From positions 1 through 64,000 of the forward strand of contig JAJYIU010000011.1 in assembly GCA_021789895.1 (NCBI GenBank): a DNA stretch of 64,000 bases, in the 5' to 3' direction. Below the pieces are notes generated by a model. That model ran no database searches, was not told where the DNA came from, and was given only the letters and a program-made list of their open reading frames with translations. The stretch comes from Acidobacteriota bacterium. GTDB taxonomy: Bacteria > Acidobacteriota > Terriglobia > Terriglobales > SCQP01. Made by a program: the position numbers and the translations under genes. Below, in pieces: positions 26,818 to 36,096 of this stretch (positions are counted from its first letter, which is position 1; each line of letters opens with the position of its first letter).

Positions 26818-29253
26818 GTGAAACTGCCACGCCCCACCGCCAATCACCGGCTGAATGAATTGATCGGACTGCTGGTCTTGGTCCTGGCGACCCTGCTGCT
26901 CCTCTCCCTGCTTTCCTATCAGCCCGCCGACCCTTCGCTGAACACCGTCGGCGCCGGCGCGCCGGCCAACTGGATCGGCCCGGCCGGCGCAACCCTGGCC
27001 GACTTGCTGTTTCAAATCTTTGGCCTGGGCGCCTTTTTACTGGTGGCCGGCATCGCCGGTTATGGCTGGAAATGGTTCATCATGCCGCCGCGCGCAGGCG
27101 CGCCGCTCTCCCGCGGCACGGGCGTGCTGCTCAGCGCCCTGGCGCTCGGCGCCGCCTTGGCTCAATGGCCGCATCCCTTGCTCTGGCGCGGCCGGACGTC
27201 GCTGGCCGGCGCCCTGGGCACCTGCCTCGCGTCGGTGCTGGTCTCCGGCTTCAACCACACCGGCGCCGGCATCCTGACCCTGGCGCTGGCGCTGTGCGGT
27301 GTCTTTCTTGCCACCACGTTTTCCTTCCGCAGCAGCCGCATCTGGCTGGCGGCGCGCATGCCCGGCTGGGCGCAGCCGCTGCTCGGCCGGTTGCGGGCGC
27401 TCTGGGAAAACTGGCAAAGCCGGCGTGCCGCGCGCCGTGAACGGCGCCGCGCCCGCGCCGCCGAACGCGAAGCCGCAGCCGCCGCGCGCGTTGCCCCGCC
27501 GGTCATCCCCGCCAGCTTTACCCCGGCGCGCGCCCAAGTCTCCCAATTCGAAGACGCTTCCACCCGCGCCCGGCGCGAACTATTGGCCGCCGTCGCTGCG
27601 GGGAATGCCGGCACGGCAGCCTCGGCTCGCGCCGCGTCTGCCGCCGCGGCGCCGCAGCGCGGACGCGACCAGGATTTGGCCGCAGAGGCGGAGCCCAGGG
27701 TCATGCCCCTGCAGGAAAGCGCGCGCGCCTCGCTCGCGCCGGTGCGGCTCCGCCCCGACGGCTACAAAATGCCCTCCAGTTCCCTGCTCCACGAGCCCGA
27801 TACGGCGGAGAAGGTGGATGAGGAAGAGCTGCGCCGCCTGGCCCTGATCTTGAAGGCCAAGATGGAAGAGTTCGACGTCCGCGGCCAGGTGACTCAAATC
27901 AACCCCGGTCCGGTCGTCACTACTTACGAATTCAAACCCGAAGCCGGCATCAAGTACAACCGCATCCCCGCCCTGTCGGACGATCTCTGCCTGGCGCTCG
28001 AAGCCGAATCGGTGTACATCGAGCGCATTCCCGGTAAAAGCACGGTCGGCATCGAAGTGCCCAACCGCCTGCGGGAAACCATCATGCTGCGCGAGGTGGT
28101 CGAATCGCGCGAGTTTCACGACTCCGGCTCGCGCCTGACCATGGCCCTGGGCAAGGATATCAACGGCCGCATCGTCATTACCGACCTCGCCGCCATGCCG
28201 CACCTGCTCATTGCCGGTTCGACCGGCTCGGGCAAATCCGTCGCCCTCAACTGCATTCTGACCTCGCTGCTGTACAAATCCACCCCCGATGAAGTGCGCT
28301 TCATCCTGGTGGATCCCAAACGGCTGGAGTTGGGCGTGTACGAGGGCATTCCCCACCTTTTCACCCCCATCATCACCGAGGCCCGGCAGGCGGCGAACGT
28401 GCTCCGCAACGCCACCCGCGAGATGGAACGCCGGCTGAAGCTGCTGGCGTCGCGCGGAGTGCGCGGCATTGCGCAATATAACAAGCTGTTTGAAAAATCC
28501 GCCCCCGGCCTTTTCGACCAGATCGAAGCCAACCCCGACGACCGTCCGCTGCCCTACATCGTGATCATCATTGATGAGCTTGCCGACCTGATGATCGTGG
28601 ATGCCAAAAACGTGGAAGAATCCATCACCCGGCTGGCGCAGATGGCGCGCGCGGTCGGCATCCACCTGGTGCTAGCCACCCAGCGCCCCTCGGTGGACGT
28701 CATCACCGGCCTGATCAAGGCCAATTTTCCCGCCCGCATTTCCTTCCGGGTGGCGACCAAGGTGGATTCGCGCACGATTCTCGACGCCCAGGGCGCCGAA
28801 GCCCTGCTGGGCAAAGGCGACATGCTCTTCCTGCCGCCGGGCAGCGCCCGCCTGCACCGCGTGCACGGCGCGTTCGTCAGCGAAAAAGAAATCGCCGCCG
28901 TGGTCGAGTTCTGGAGCAGGCAGGGCGAGCCGCAGCTCAACGACAGCTTCCTCAAGCCGCCTCCGGAAGCAGCGGAGGAGGCGGAGTTCGAACCGGACGA
29001 GGACGGCGGCGCCGGCGGCGGCGGCGATAGCGACGACCCGATGTACGAAGATGCCGTGCGCGTCGTGCTCGAATACGGCAAGGCCAGCACCTCGCTGCTG
29101 CAGCGGCGGCTGCGCATCGGCTACGGCCGCGCCGCCCACCTGATTGACCTGATGTACAACGACGGCATCGTCGGCCCCGCCGACGGCCCCAAGCCGCGCG
29201 AAGTGCTCAAGCGCCCCGACTGGCTGCGCGAAGTGGACGAGGCGCTGCGCTAG
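26818..29253 (+). CDS. ftsK: DNA translocase FtsK/SpoIIIE
   Basis: The 811-residue product has four or five N-terminal transmembrane helices (about residues 12-165), an Ala/Arg-rich linker (about 195-330) and the motor domain. Walker A LLIAGSTGSGKS is near residue 465 and Walker B IIIDELADLM near residue 585. A C-terminal winged-helix gamma domain (about 735-800, AVRVVLEYGKASTSLLQRRLRIGYGRA) reads KOPS-like DNA. It moves chromosome termini through the division septum. The linker is short compared with E. coli FtsK and closer to SpoIIIE. The start is a GTG with no strong ribosome binding site. The stop codon lies in a palindromic TAGCTAGCTAG that also gives the stop of the convergent gene. Confidence 0.95.
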   Translation: MKLPRPTANHRLNELIGLLVLVLATLLLLSLLSYQPADPSLNTVGAGAPANWIGPAGATLADLLFQIFGLGAFLLVAGIAGYGWKWFIMPPRAGAPLSRGTGVLLSALALGAALAQWPHPLLWRGRTSLAGALGTCLASVLVSGFNHTGAGILTLALALCGVFLATTFSFRSSRIWLAARMPGWAQPLLGRLRALWENWQSRRAARRERRRARAAEREAAAAARVAPPVIPASFTPARAQVSQFEDASTRARRELLAAVAAGNAGTAASARAASAAAAPQRGRDQDLAAEAEPRVMPLQESARASLAPVRLRPDGYKMPSSSLLHEPDTAEKVDEEELRRLALILKAKMEEFDVRGQVTQINPGPVVTTYEFKPEAGIKYNRIPALSDDLCLALEAESVYIERIPGKSTVGIEVPNRLRETIMLREVVESREFHDSGSRLTMALGKDINGRIVITDLAAMPHLLIAGSTGSGKSVALNCILTSLLYKSTPDEVRFILVDPKRLELGVYEGIPHLFTPIITEARQAANVLRNATREMERRLKLLASRGVRGIAQYNKLFEKSAPGLFDQIEANPDDRPLPYIVIIIDELADLMIVDAKNVEESITRLAQMARAVGIHLVLATQRPSVDVITGLIKANFPARISFRVATKVDSRTILDAQGAEALLGKGDMLFLPPGSARLHRVHGAFVSEKEIAAVVEFWSRQGEPQLNDSFLKPPPEAAEEAEFEPDEDGGAGGGGDSDDPMYEDAVRVVLEYGKASTSLLQRRLRIGYGRAAHLIDLMYNDGIVGPADGPKPREVLKRPDWLREVDEALR

Positions 29254-29257
29254 CTAG

Positions 29258-29743
29258 CTAGACGACGCTCGCGGCGTTTTCCTTTTCCGGCTCGGCCATC
29301 GCGGCCGGCAGCATCCGCTGCGCCCTAAACCCGCGCCGCGCCCGCCAGAAAAAGCAATATCCTCGCGCCGGCAGCGGATTGGCGATGCTATCGCAGAGCA
29401 GATGCAGCGCCGCGCCCGCCCAGGCCGCCCACCCGATTGCGATCCCATGCGGCAGGGCGCCGGCCGCCGGCCGGGAAGCGAAGGCGAGCAGCAGCGCCCC
29501 CGCGGCGGCCCATTCCCAGCCATGCAGCGGCAGTACCAGGCGGCGCATGCGGTGGTGATAGAAGAAATCGGCAAAATCGCGGCCGCCGCGCCAGCGCCGC
29601 CCCTCGCGATAGAAGTCGAAAGCATGATCGAGATCAATCAAGGTGCCGGCGGCCAGGCAGGCGGCGGCGCCGTCCCACCCCGTCCAGGGCGACAAGGCCA
29701 GTCCCAATGCGGCGGAAACCGCAACATGCACCACCGGCTTCAT
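29258..29743 (-). CDS. YdjM-like inner-membrane metal-dependent hydrolase family protein
   Basis: The 161-residue product resembles the DUF457/YdjM family (LexA-binding, inner-membrane associated putative hydrolases). It starts with an N-terminal histidine helix (KPVVHVAVSAALGLAL). GTLIDLDHAFDF resembles the family's metal-binding P.D.DH motif, and later histidines occur in FYHHRMRR and ALHLLCDSIANPLP. Several hydrophobic helices suggest an integral membrane protein. The first proline of the usual motif is replaced, so catalysis is uncertain. It follows the RDD gene of the long minus-strand operon, but a bulged hairpin lies between them. GCAGG precedes the ATG. Confidence 0.65.
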   Translation of the reverse strand: MKPVVHVAVSAALGLALSPWTGWDGAAACLAAGTLIDLDHAFDFYREGRRWRGGRDFADFFYHHRMRRLVLPLHGWEWAAAGALLLAFASRPAAGALPHGIAIGWAAWAGAALHLLCDSIANPLPARGYCFFWRARRGFRAQRMLPAAMAEPEKENAASVV

Positions 29744-29756
29744 GCCTGCTTTCGAC

Positions 29757-29810
29757 CTCGTCGTTTCGAGGGGATGCCCGAGCGCCGGATTTCACGAAAC
29801 CTGCGACGAG
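29757..29810 (-). terminator. Bulged 12-base-pair hairpin after the long operon
   Basis: CTCGTCGTTTCG (29757-29768) pairs with CGAAAC plus GACGAG (29795-29810), the right arm carrying a 4-base insertion CTGC. It lies between the last RDD gene and the YdjM-like gene, both on the minus strand. No T-tract follows, so it may attenuate, stabilise or process the transcript rather than terminate it. Confidence 0.35.
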
Positions 29811-29853
29811 CCCGCGGCCAATATTTCTATCGTAGCAAAATCAATTCACGCCC

Positions 29854-30615
29854 TCAGGCCAGGCGCGCGGGCAGCAGAATGCCGGCCAGATTCTGCAGGT
29901 AATGCTCGTCGCTGAGCGGCGCGGTGATTTCCTCGGGAAAACGCACCCGCGCCTCGAAATAATCTCGCAGCTCGCGATAGAGGCCGAGCCGGGCGGGGGC
30001 GTCGAATTCCTGGCGGCGCAGCAGCGCGGCCACCAGCAGGCGGGTTTCCGCCGGCGTCGCGATCTGGCGAATCCGGTACGCCGGAACGGTGCAGGCTTTC
30101 ATCGAGTTGAACTTCTCCGGACGCAGCGCTGCGAAGTCGCCGGCCGGCGCGCCGGCTTCGCAGACCACGACGGTCGAGGCGAGCATGTCTCCCAGGCGCT
30201 GAAAATGCCGGTTGAGCACGGCCGCGGCGCCGCCCGCCAGATAGAGCAGCGGCAGGGCGTCAATCACGCGCATGAGGTTGCGCGTGACCACCTGCGGCGG
30301 GGTCAGCGGCAGGCCGCGCGCATCCACCACGCGCAATTTGAAGACGCGCTTGCCCAGGGTTTGCCCGCGCCAGAACCACTCCAGCGCGATGCCGTAGCCG
30401 ACCGAGAGCACAAACTCCAGCAGGGTGAGCAAAGCGGCTCCGTAGAAGGAAGCGCCGAAGATCAGGCCCACGCCGGTCGAAACCAGCGAGATCGCCGCGC
30501 CCACCGCCGCCAGGTCAATCGCCAGCGCCAGGCAGCGCTGGGCCGGGCCGGCGAGTCGAAGATCGAAGCGCAGCCCTTCGGGCGTGGTCAGCGTCAACCG
30601 CCGCTCGCTCGTCAT
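29854..30615 (-). CDS. RDD family membrane protein
   Basis: The 253-residue product is an RDD-domain integral membrane protein. After a short beta-rich start (RLTLTTPEGLRFDLRLAGP), the domain shows RCLALAIDLAAVGAA, then WFWRGQTLGKRVFKLRVVD, then RNLMRVIDALP, with three membrane helices. A soluble C-terminal tail of about 100 residues follows (PAETRLLVAALLRRQEFDAPARLG). RDD proteins are poorly understood; some act as ion transporters. It is the last gene of an eleven-gene operon, and its ATG overlaps the stop of the SpoIIM-like gene (ATGA). The longer ORF-track start is rejected because it runs into that gene. Confidence 0.85.
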   Translation of the reverse strand: MTSERRLTLTTPEGLRFDLRLAGPAQRCLALAIDLAAVGAAISLVSTGVGLIFGASFYGAALLTLLEFVLSVGYGIALEWFWRGQTLGKRVFKLRVVDARGLPLTPPQVVTRNLMRVIDALPLLYLAGGAAAVLNRHFQRLGDMLASTVVVCEAGAPAGDFAALRPEKFNSMKACTVPAYRIRQIATPAETRLLVAALLRRQEFDAPARLGLYRELRDYFEARVRFPEEITAPLSDEHYLQNLAGILLPARLA

Positions 30616-31655
30616 CGCCGCGCCTCCACGCCCGCGGCGGGTGCAATGGCTGCGCCGGCGGGCGGCTTGCCCTTTCGGCCGGCCAGGCTGAAATACAGCG
30701 TGAGCGCGGCCAACTCCGACAGTCCGAAGGCAATCTGGTAAGGCTCCAGGCCGGGCCCGTGATGCTGGGAATAAAAGCCCTCGATGACGCCGGCCCACAC
30801 CAACATGCACGCCAGCCCGCCGATAATGACGGTCAGATCGGGCAGCAGCGCCCGCAGCCGCTGGCTGCGGCTTTCGCGCCCGCGCTGCAGCAAACCGGCA
30901 GCAATCAGGAACCCTCCCTGCCCGCCGATCAGCATGGCGGGAATTTCAAAGGCGCCGTGCGGCAAAAGCCAGGAGGCGGCGAAGGCGCCAAAGCCGGCCA
31001 ACCCGTAGCGCGCCACCACCGCGCCCAGCAGCGCTCCATTCATAAAAAGCATCGCGGCCGTACCGAATCCCAAGGTCACCCCCAGAAACAGAACCAGCAG
31101 CGTGACGCGGATATTGTGGGTCATCAATCCCGCCGCGAAGGCGGATTCGGTGCGCGGGTTGAGCAGCGGGCTGGGGTGATGCTCCTCCTGCGCCACCCGC
31201 TTTCCCGGGTGTTGGAGGTAGCCGGCCGGCAGCAGGATATTCACCGCCACCGGATCGACGCTCACCGCCACGCCGGCGACAACGGCGCCGGCCAGCGTGA
31301 TCGCCACGCTCAAGGCGAACAGGCGGATGTGCTTGCGGAAGACCTGCGGAAAGAGCACGGCCAGGCGGCCGGCGCCGCGCAGTACGTCTTTCGCCTGCAT
31401 TCGCTCGCGCGACTGGTAAAGTTCCCCGTACGCCCGCGCCACCAGTTGGGTCAGGTAGCGCTCCAGGTCCGTCGCGCTCGCGCCGTTCTGCACGCGGGTC
31501 AGCGCCCAGCCGGCCCGGCTGTAGAGCTGTTGGAAACGGTCCCATTCCTCCAGCTCCAGCGGCCGGTGTCCGGGCTCGAAGCGCAGCAGCAGCCCTTCCA
31601 GCTCCTGCCAGTAGCGCCGCTCGCGCCCGGCGAAACGCTCCAGGTCTAAAATCAC
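30612..31655 (-). CDS. SpoIIM (DUF95) family membrane protein
   Basis: The 347-residue product matches the stage II sporulation protein M family, which is common in non-spore-formers next to RDD and MoxR genes. The N-terminal soluble helical part contains ERRYWQELEGLL, WDRFQQLYSRAG and a YGELYQSRER segment. Five or six membrane helices follow (FALSVAITLAGAVVAGVAVSV, VTLLVLFLGVTLGFGTAAMLF, GAFEIPAMLIGGQGGFLIAAGL). The role is unknown; membrane remodelling or stress resistance has been suggested for such clusters. The start is a GTG that overlaps the DUF58 stop as GTGA. The longer ORF start in the track would overlap DUF58 by about 90 bases. Confidence 0.85.
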   Translation of the reverse strand: MILDLERFAGRERRYWQELEGLLLRFEPGHRPLELEEWDRFQQLYSRAGWALTRVQNGASATDLERYLTQLVARAYGELYQSRERMQAKDVLRGAGRLAVLFPQVFRKHIRLFALSVAITLAGAVVAGVAVSVDPVAVNILLPAGYLQHPGKRVAQEEHHPSPLLNPRTESAFAAGLMTHNIRVTLLVLFLGVTLGFGTAAMLFMNGALLGAVVARYGLAGFGAFAASWLLPHGAFEIPAMLIGGQGGFLIAAGLLQRGRESRSQRLRALLPDLTVIIGGLACMLVWAGVIEGFYSQHHGPGLEPYQIAFGLSELAALTLYFSLAGRKGKPPAGAAIAPAAGVEARR

Positions 31656-33127
31656 AGCGCCTGCCTCCGTTTGGCCTCCAAATAGGTTTCGACCACGCTC
31701 AACAAAAACTGGCGCGGACCGGCGAAGCGCACGGTCACGCCGCAACGGGCCATCTCGCGCCGGTAAGCATCCAGGCGCAGGTACTCGCGGTGGCCGGCGA
31801 GACGGGCATAAATTTCGGGCAGGGATGCGGCCGGCGGGCGGCGGCCCTCGAACATCCGCTCCACTCCTTCCGGCAGCAGGCAGTGCACCGAAACCAGGTG
31901 ATTCCGCGCCAGCGTGGCGATGGCATCAAACAGGCTGTCGGCAATGCCTGGCTCGCTCACATCGGTCAGCAGAAGAAATTGCGAGCGGCGGCGCACCAGG
32001 CTCGCAACGTTCGCCAGCAGCAGATCGAATTCGGGGTTGACCCGCTCGCTTTTCAGCCGCAGCAGCCGCTCGCGCACGCGGTTAAACTGGGCCGGCCCCG
32101 CGGCGGCGCGCAGCATCGAGGTCAGCGCATCGGCAAACGTAAACAGCCCGTATGCATCACCTAACTCGGCGCAGGCGGCCAGCAGCGCCAGCGTGGCATC
32201 GGCATAGAGATCGAGCTGGGACGCACTGCCCTCCGCCGGCCGCAGCGCGCTCAGCCGCGCGTGGTCCACGCCGACATAAATGCGCTGCATCTGTTCCCAC
32301 TGGAACAGCCGCGTGACCGGGTATCCGCGCCGCGCCGTCGCCTTCCAACTGACCTCCGGGTAGGCATCGCCGGGCAGGTATTCGCGCAGCCGGTCGAATT
32401 CGCGGCCCTGACCGGTAGGAAGCTGCTGCCGCATGCCGGTGACAAACTGGTAGAGCGGACTCGCCAGCACGGCCCGCCATCCCGGCCGCCAGTCCGGATA
32501 AACCTTCAGCGCCACCGGCAGCGAAAGCTCGCCCAGCACCTTCCAAAGACCCAGCCGCGACGGCGCCTGCACCCGGGCCTGCAGGCCGGCATAAAGCCCG
32601 CGGTGCCGGGGATGAAATCCGGCCTCCCAACGCACTGCGCCTGCCGCGGCCAGCGGAATCTCGGCCGCCTCCGCCGGCGCGCCGCAGGCGGCGAGTTCCG
32701 GCCCATGAAAGGCCAAACCAATCCGCGCCGGTGGAAGCGGTTTTGGCGAACGGCGTTGAAAGAACAGAGGCACGATGCCGCTGCGCCCTTCGGTCAGGCG
32801 CGCCACCGCCTCGACACCTATCCGCAGCCGGCGCGCTTGCCGCCAGCCCCATACGAGATCGAGCGCGGATGCCGCGGCCAGCGCCAGCGCGGCGGCCGGG
32901 GCGAGCAGGGCGCCGGCCCGCGAGAACGGAGCCAGGATGACTAGCAGCACGATCAGCGCCCAAAGCTGGAGAAACAAGCGCCCCGGCGCGACCCGCAGCC
33001 GGCCGCAACTTACCCATTCCAGCGCGGGGGCCCGCGGCTGCGCCGTGGGCGCGCTGGATGCGGGCAACGCAACTGGAACTGCGGTAGCCATGTTCTGCCT
33101 GTGGAATGCGCGCCGGCTAAAAATCAT
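31652..33127 (-). CDS. DUF58 domain protein with N-terminal membrane helices
   Basis: The 491-residue product has two N-terminal transmembrane helices (about residues 50-90) and a soluble region with the DUF58 signature GREFDRLREYLPGDAYPEVSW, followed by KATARRGYPVTRLFQWE and a VWA-like fold (IYVGVDHARLS, QFLLLTDVSEPG). DUF58 proteins typically work with MoxR ATPases, possibly as chaperone-client adaptors. The gene lies 14 bases after moxR. An alternative start at 33091 (MATAVPV) has AGGCAG at better spacing, so the first 12 residues are uncertain. Its stop overlaps the SpoIIM start. Confidence 0.88.
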   Translation of the reverse strand: MIFSRRAFHRQNMATAVPVALPASSAPTAQPRAPALEWVSCGRLRVAPGRLFLQLWALIVLLVILAPFSRAGALLAPAAALALAAASALDLVWGWRQARRLRIGVEAVARLTEGRSGIVPLFFQRRSPKPLPPARIGLAFHGPELAACGAPAEAAEIPLAAAGAVRWEAGFHPRHRGLYAGLQARVQAPSRLGLWKVLGELSLPVALKVYPDWRPGWRAVLASPLYQFVTGMRQQLPTGQGREFDRLREYLPGDAYPEVSWKATARRGYPVTRLFQWEQMQRIYVGVDHARLSALRPAEGSASQLDLYADATLALLAACAELGDAYGLFTFADALTSMLRAAAGPAQFNRVRERLLRLKSERVNPEFDLLLANVASLVRRRSQFLLLTDVSEPGIADSLFDAIATLARNHLVSVHCLLPEGVERMFEGRRPPAASLPEIYARLAGHREYLRLDAYRREMARCGVTVRFAGPRQFLLSVVETYLEAKRRQAL

Positions 33128-33141
33128 TCCCTCTGGCGCGC

Positions 33142-34122
33142 TTACCTGGGCACCTCCACCGCCGCCAAAATTTCCTGGATCGTCTCGGGAACCGTCACGC
33201 CTTCGAGTTCGAACTCCGGCTTCAGCACCAGGCGATGCTCCAGCACCGGCCGGGCCAGATCCTTGATGTCGTCCGGGGTCACGAACTCGCGGCCGCGAAT
33301 GGCGGCCAACACCCGGGATGCGCGCACGAAGGCCAGCGTGGCCCGCGGCCCGCCGCCCACCAGCACCGCAGCGTGGCTCCGGGTTTCGCGCACGATCCGC
33401 ACGATATAACGGCCCAGCTCGTCCTGCAGGGTCAGCGCCGAGGCCAGGCGCAGCGCCGCCGCCATTTGCGGCGCGGTGATCGCGGGCGCGCAGTCCTCGT
33501 CCAGGCGGCTTTCCGGCGCCGTTCCGCCGGCTTGTCTTCGCGCCAACTCTTCCTCCGCCTCCAGTTCCGGATAATCCATGTTGATCTTGAGCAGGAAGCG
33601 GTCTTTCTGCGCCTCGGGCAGCGCGTAGGTGCCCTGGTGCTCGATCGGATTCTGCGTAGCGAAGACGGTGAAGTGCGGCGGCAGCGCGTAGGTCACGCGA
33701 TCAATCGTGACCTGCCGTTCCTGCATCGCCTGCAACAGCGCCGATTGCGTCTTGGCGGGGGCGCGGTTGATTTCGTCGGCCAGCAGGAAACCCGTAAAAA
33801 TCGGCCCTTTCACCAGGCGGAACTCCTGCGTGCGCAAATCGAAGACGTTGGTGCCGGTAATATCGGCGGGCATCAGGTCGGGGGTGAACTGGATGCGCTG
33901 GTAATCCGAGCTCACGGCCCGCGCCAGGGCGCGCACCAGCAGCGTTTTGGCGACTCCGGGCGCGCCTTCGACCAGGGCGTGGCCGCCGCTGAAAATCGTC
34001 ACCAGCGCATAATCCAGCACGGATTCCTGCCCGATCAGCACTTGCGCCACCCGGCGGCGCACCTCCGCAATCGTTTCCGGCAGCGAGGGTTGAGATTGCA
34101 CAGCGGTGGTAGCGTCAGCCAC
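33142..34122 (-). CDS. moxR: MoxR family AAA+ ATPase
   Basis: The 326-residue AAA+ ATPase of the MoxR group has Walker A VEGAPGVAKTLL (about residues 51-62) and Walker B FLLADEINRAP (about 116-126). Sensor 1 is VFATQNPIEHQGTYALPEAQ, and DRFLLKINMDYP is the family-specific continuation. A C-terminal lid domain completes it. MoxR proteins are thought to act as chaperones for VWA/DUF58 partners. That fits this neighbourhood of DUF4129, DUF4350 and DUF58 genes. Its start overlaps the DUF4350 stop by eight bases. Confidence 0.95.
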   Translation of the reverse strand: MADATTAVQSQPSLPETIAEVRRRVAQVLIGQESVLDYALVTIFSGGHALVEGAPGVAKTLLVRALARAVSSDYQRIQFTPDLMPADITGTNVFDLRTQEFRLVKGPIFTGFLLADEINRAPAKTQSALLQAMQERQVTIDRVTYALPPHFTVFATQNPIEHQGTYALPEAQKDRFLLKINMDYPELEAEEELARRQAGGTAPESRLDEDCAPAITAPQMAAALRLASALTLQDELGRYIVRIVRETRSHAAVLVGGGPRATLAFVRASRVLAAIRGREFVTPDDIKDLARPVLEHRLVLKPEFELEGVTVPETIQEILAAVEVPR

Positions 34123-35362
34123 GCCCGGCCTCCTTTAAATTTTCCCGCGAGCCCGCGCGCGAAGGCGCCAGCAGCTCGCGTAAGCGATTGAACGTTTCGA
34201 TTTCCCCGCCGCCAGACCGTTCCGCCAGCCAGCGCTCCAGCGGGGCCTGGCGGGCCGCCTTGCCCGGCTCGCGGCAGTATTCGCGGATGCATAGCCGGAG
34301 CAGCCCCGCCGGCGGAATAATGCGCTGCAACAACCGGCTGGCAGCCGGCACCCGTTGCGACGGCAATGCGGTGACCGGCTCGGGGACGGGCTCATCGGAC
34401 AAGGGCGCCAGCAGGTGCATCCACTGCATCCAGGCGTAAAACAGCACCAGCAGCACGATCGCAAGCAGCGCGGGTAGGAGCCGGTAGCGCTGCAACAGCC
34501 AGAACATGCCGGGATTGTCTTCGATGCCGTGCACGGTTTCGTCCACCATTACCCGGGAACGGCCGCCAAGCAGCCAGCGGTCGAACGGAATCGCGCCGGC
34601 CACCGCCTGCGCCGCCGCGCTGCCCGACGAGGCCCGCCGCAACACCCGGTTCGTCAGCGGCCGCGGGTCGGTCATTACGATCAGCCGGCCGCGGCCAAAA
34701 CTGCGCTCGACCACCAACGGCGCCCGTAAGCTGGCCGCGGTCACGCAAGTTTGCCAACCGCGGCCCGGCAATAACTCATATCCGGTATGGAACGGAATCG
34801 GGCCCGGCGCCCAAAGCGCGCCTCGCGCCGCGCCCCAGGTCCAGACCCGATGCGGCAAGCTCTTCGCCTGTAATTGCAGATGCCGCCAGAACAGCAGCGG
34901 AGCGGGTGGCGCTGCCGGGCGCGGCTTAGCCTGGCCGCCCTGGTCCGATTTATCCGCGGTGGCTTGGGACGCGGATTGCGCGCCGGAACGCTTCGGCTGC
35001 AGCGGCAGTTGCATCGGGCCGCTCAACACTACCCGTCCGCCCGCGCGAACGAAGCGCAGCATGGCTTCCAGTTGGGATTCAGCTAACCGCCCGGGCGCCA
35101 GGATAAAGACCGTCGTCGCCCAGGGCCGTAAATCGTCGAAACGCCAACGCCGCTCGTGCCGGATGACGCTGACATGCAAGGCCGCCAGGCTGTCGAAAAA
35201 GCCGCTGGCGCCTTCCGGAGCGCTGCTGATGCTCGAAGCCCCGCCAAAAGCTTTGGTGCGGTATTGCCGCAGCACCAACACAGCCGCGAAGACCATGAAC
35301 CCGGCAAGGGCCGCGGCCAGCGCCGGCAAGATAACGCGCGAGCGGCGGTTGCCGTGGCTCAT
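34115..35362 (-). CDS. DUF4350 domain membrane protein
   Basis: The 415-residue product has an N-terminal transmembrane helix (about residues 11-32), then a DUF4350-like extracytoplasmic domain with a flavodoxin/GATase-like strand order (TTVFILAPGRLAESQLEAML, then FVRAGGRVVLSGP). RSFGRGRLIVMTDPRPLTNRVL and ERWLLGG-like elements follow. A second helix near residue 300 (LLPALLAIVLLVLFYAWMQW) leads to a cytoplasmic tail. DUF4350 proteins are usually encoded beside MoxR, DUF58 and DUF4129, as here. Biochemical function is unknown. A low-complexity Gln/Lys/Pro stretch interrupts the domain at about residues 120-155. It overlaps its upstream neighbour as ATGA. Confidence 0.8.
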   Translation of the reverse strand: MSHGNRRSRVILPALAAALAGFMVFAAVLVLRQYRTKAFGGASSISSAPEGASGFFDSLAALHVSVIRHERRWRFDDLRPWATTVFILAPGRLAESQLEAMLRFVRAGGRVVLSGPMQLPLQPKRSGAQSASQATADKSDQGGQAKPRPAAPPAPLLFWRHLQLQAKSLPHRVWTWGAARGALWAPGPIPFHTGYELLPGRGWQTCVTAASLRAPLVVERSFGRGRLIVMTDPRPLTNRVLRRASSGSAAAQAVAGAIPFDRWLLGGRSRVMVDETVHGIEDNPGMFWLLQRYRLLPALLAIVLLVLFYAWMQWMHLLAPLSDEPVPEPVTALPSQRVPAASRLLQRIIPPAGLLRLCIREYCREPGKAARQAPLERWLAERSGGGEIETFNRLRELLAPSRAGSRENLKEAGRG

Positions 35363-36096
35363 CGCGGCAGCACCTCCCGCTGCGCCGCGAGAAAGCTATC
35401 GAGAAAATCCGGCGTGACCGCCGCGCCGCCGTACCAGACCTGGTCGAACCATTGCACCAGGCGGCCGAAGCTGTTGCCACGCTCGCTCGATGCGGCGCCG
35501 CCGGCTTGATAGCGCAACTGCCGGCGGAATTCCTGCAGATACTCGCGGTTTGTACGGTCGCGCCGGAGCTGCAGCCATTTTTCCCGCTGCAGCGCCGACA
35601 GGCAGGCGAGAAACGCGGCCCGCAGCGCCAGCCGCAAATCACCCGCGGCTTGCAGCTCGCGGCAGAGCCGCAGCCATTCTTCTTCGCTTTGCTCCGCTCC
35701 GGTGGCGCGCTCCAATTCTTCGGCCGCGGCCTTGACCGCTTGCACCGGCGCCGGCTTCGGCCCGCCCCGCTTGATCTGCCGCCGCACCAGGATGAAAACT
35801 CCAGCCACCGCGGCGCCCAATAGCACCCATACCCATACCCCGATCGCCTGCGGCGCCGCATGCGGGGAGGCCTGCCCCAGTTGCCAGTGTCCAAAGAGCC
35901 AGTGGAAGAACCGGACGATCAGATGGGCGAGCCAGTGGAAAAAGCGCCGAAATGGATGCCCAATCCAATGGATCAGCCGTGACAGAAAGCGAGTGAGCCA
36001 CCCTTCCCGCCGGGCGGTGCGCCAGTCATAAACCGGGTGGGCAAATTCCTGGCGCAGGGCGTGGGCCAGCCCCCGGGAACTGACGGCTTTAAGCAC
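35359..36096 (-). CDS. DUF4129 domain membrane protein
   Basis: The 245-residue product has an amphipathic or re-entrant aromatic N-terminal region (HWIGHPFRRFFHWLAHLIVRFFHW), one clear transmembrane helix (IGVWVWVLLGAAVAGVFILV, about residues 86-105) and a cytoplasmic DUF4129 domain. The domain shows AGDLRLALRAAFLACLSALQREKW and RDRTNREYLQEFRRQ, the same unit found at the C-terminus of transglutaminase-type membrane proteins. Here it stands alone without the transglutaminase part. It belongs to the MoxR operon, overlaps the upstream membrane protein by eight bases and the DUF4350 start by four. Confidence 0.85.
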   Translation of the reverse strand: MLKAVSSRGLAHALRQEFAHPVYDWRTARREGWLTRFLSRLIHWIGHPFRRFFHWLAHLIVRFFHWLFGHWQLGQASPHAAPQAIGVWVWVLLGAAVAGVFILVRRQIKRGGPKPAPVQAVKAAAEELERATGAEQSEEEWLRLCRELQAAGDLRLALRAAFLACLSALQREKWLQLRRDRTNREYLQEFRRQLRYQAGGAASSERGNSFGRLVQWFDQVWYGGAAVTPDFLDSFLAAQREVLPR

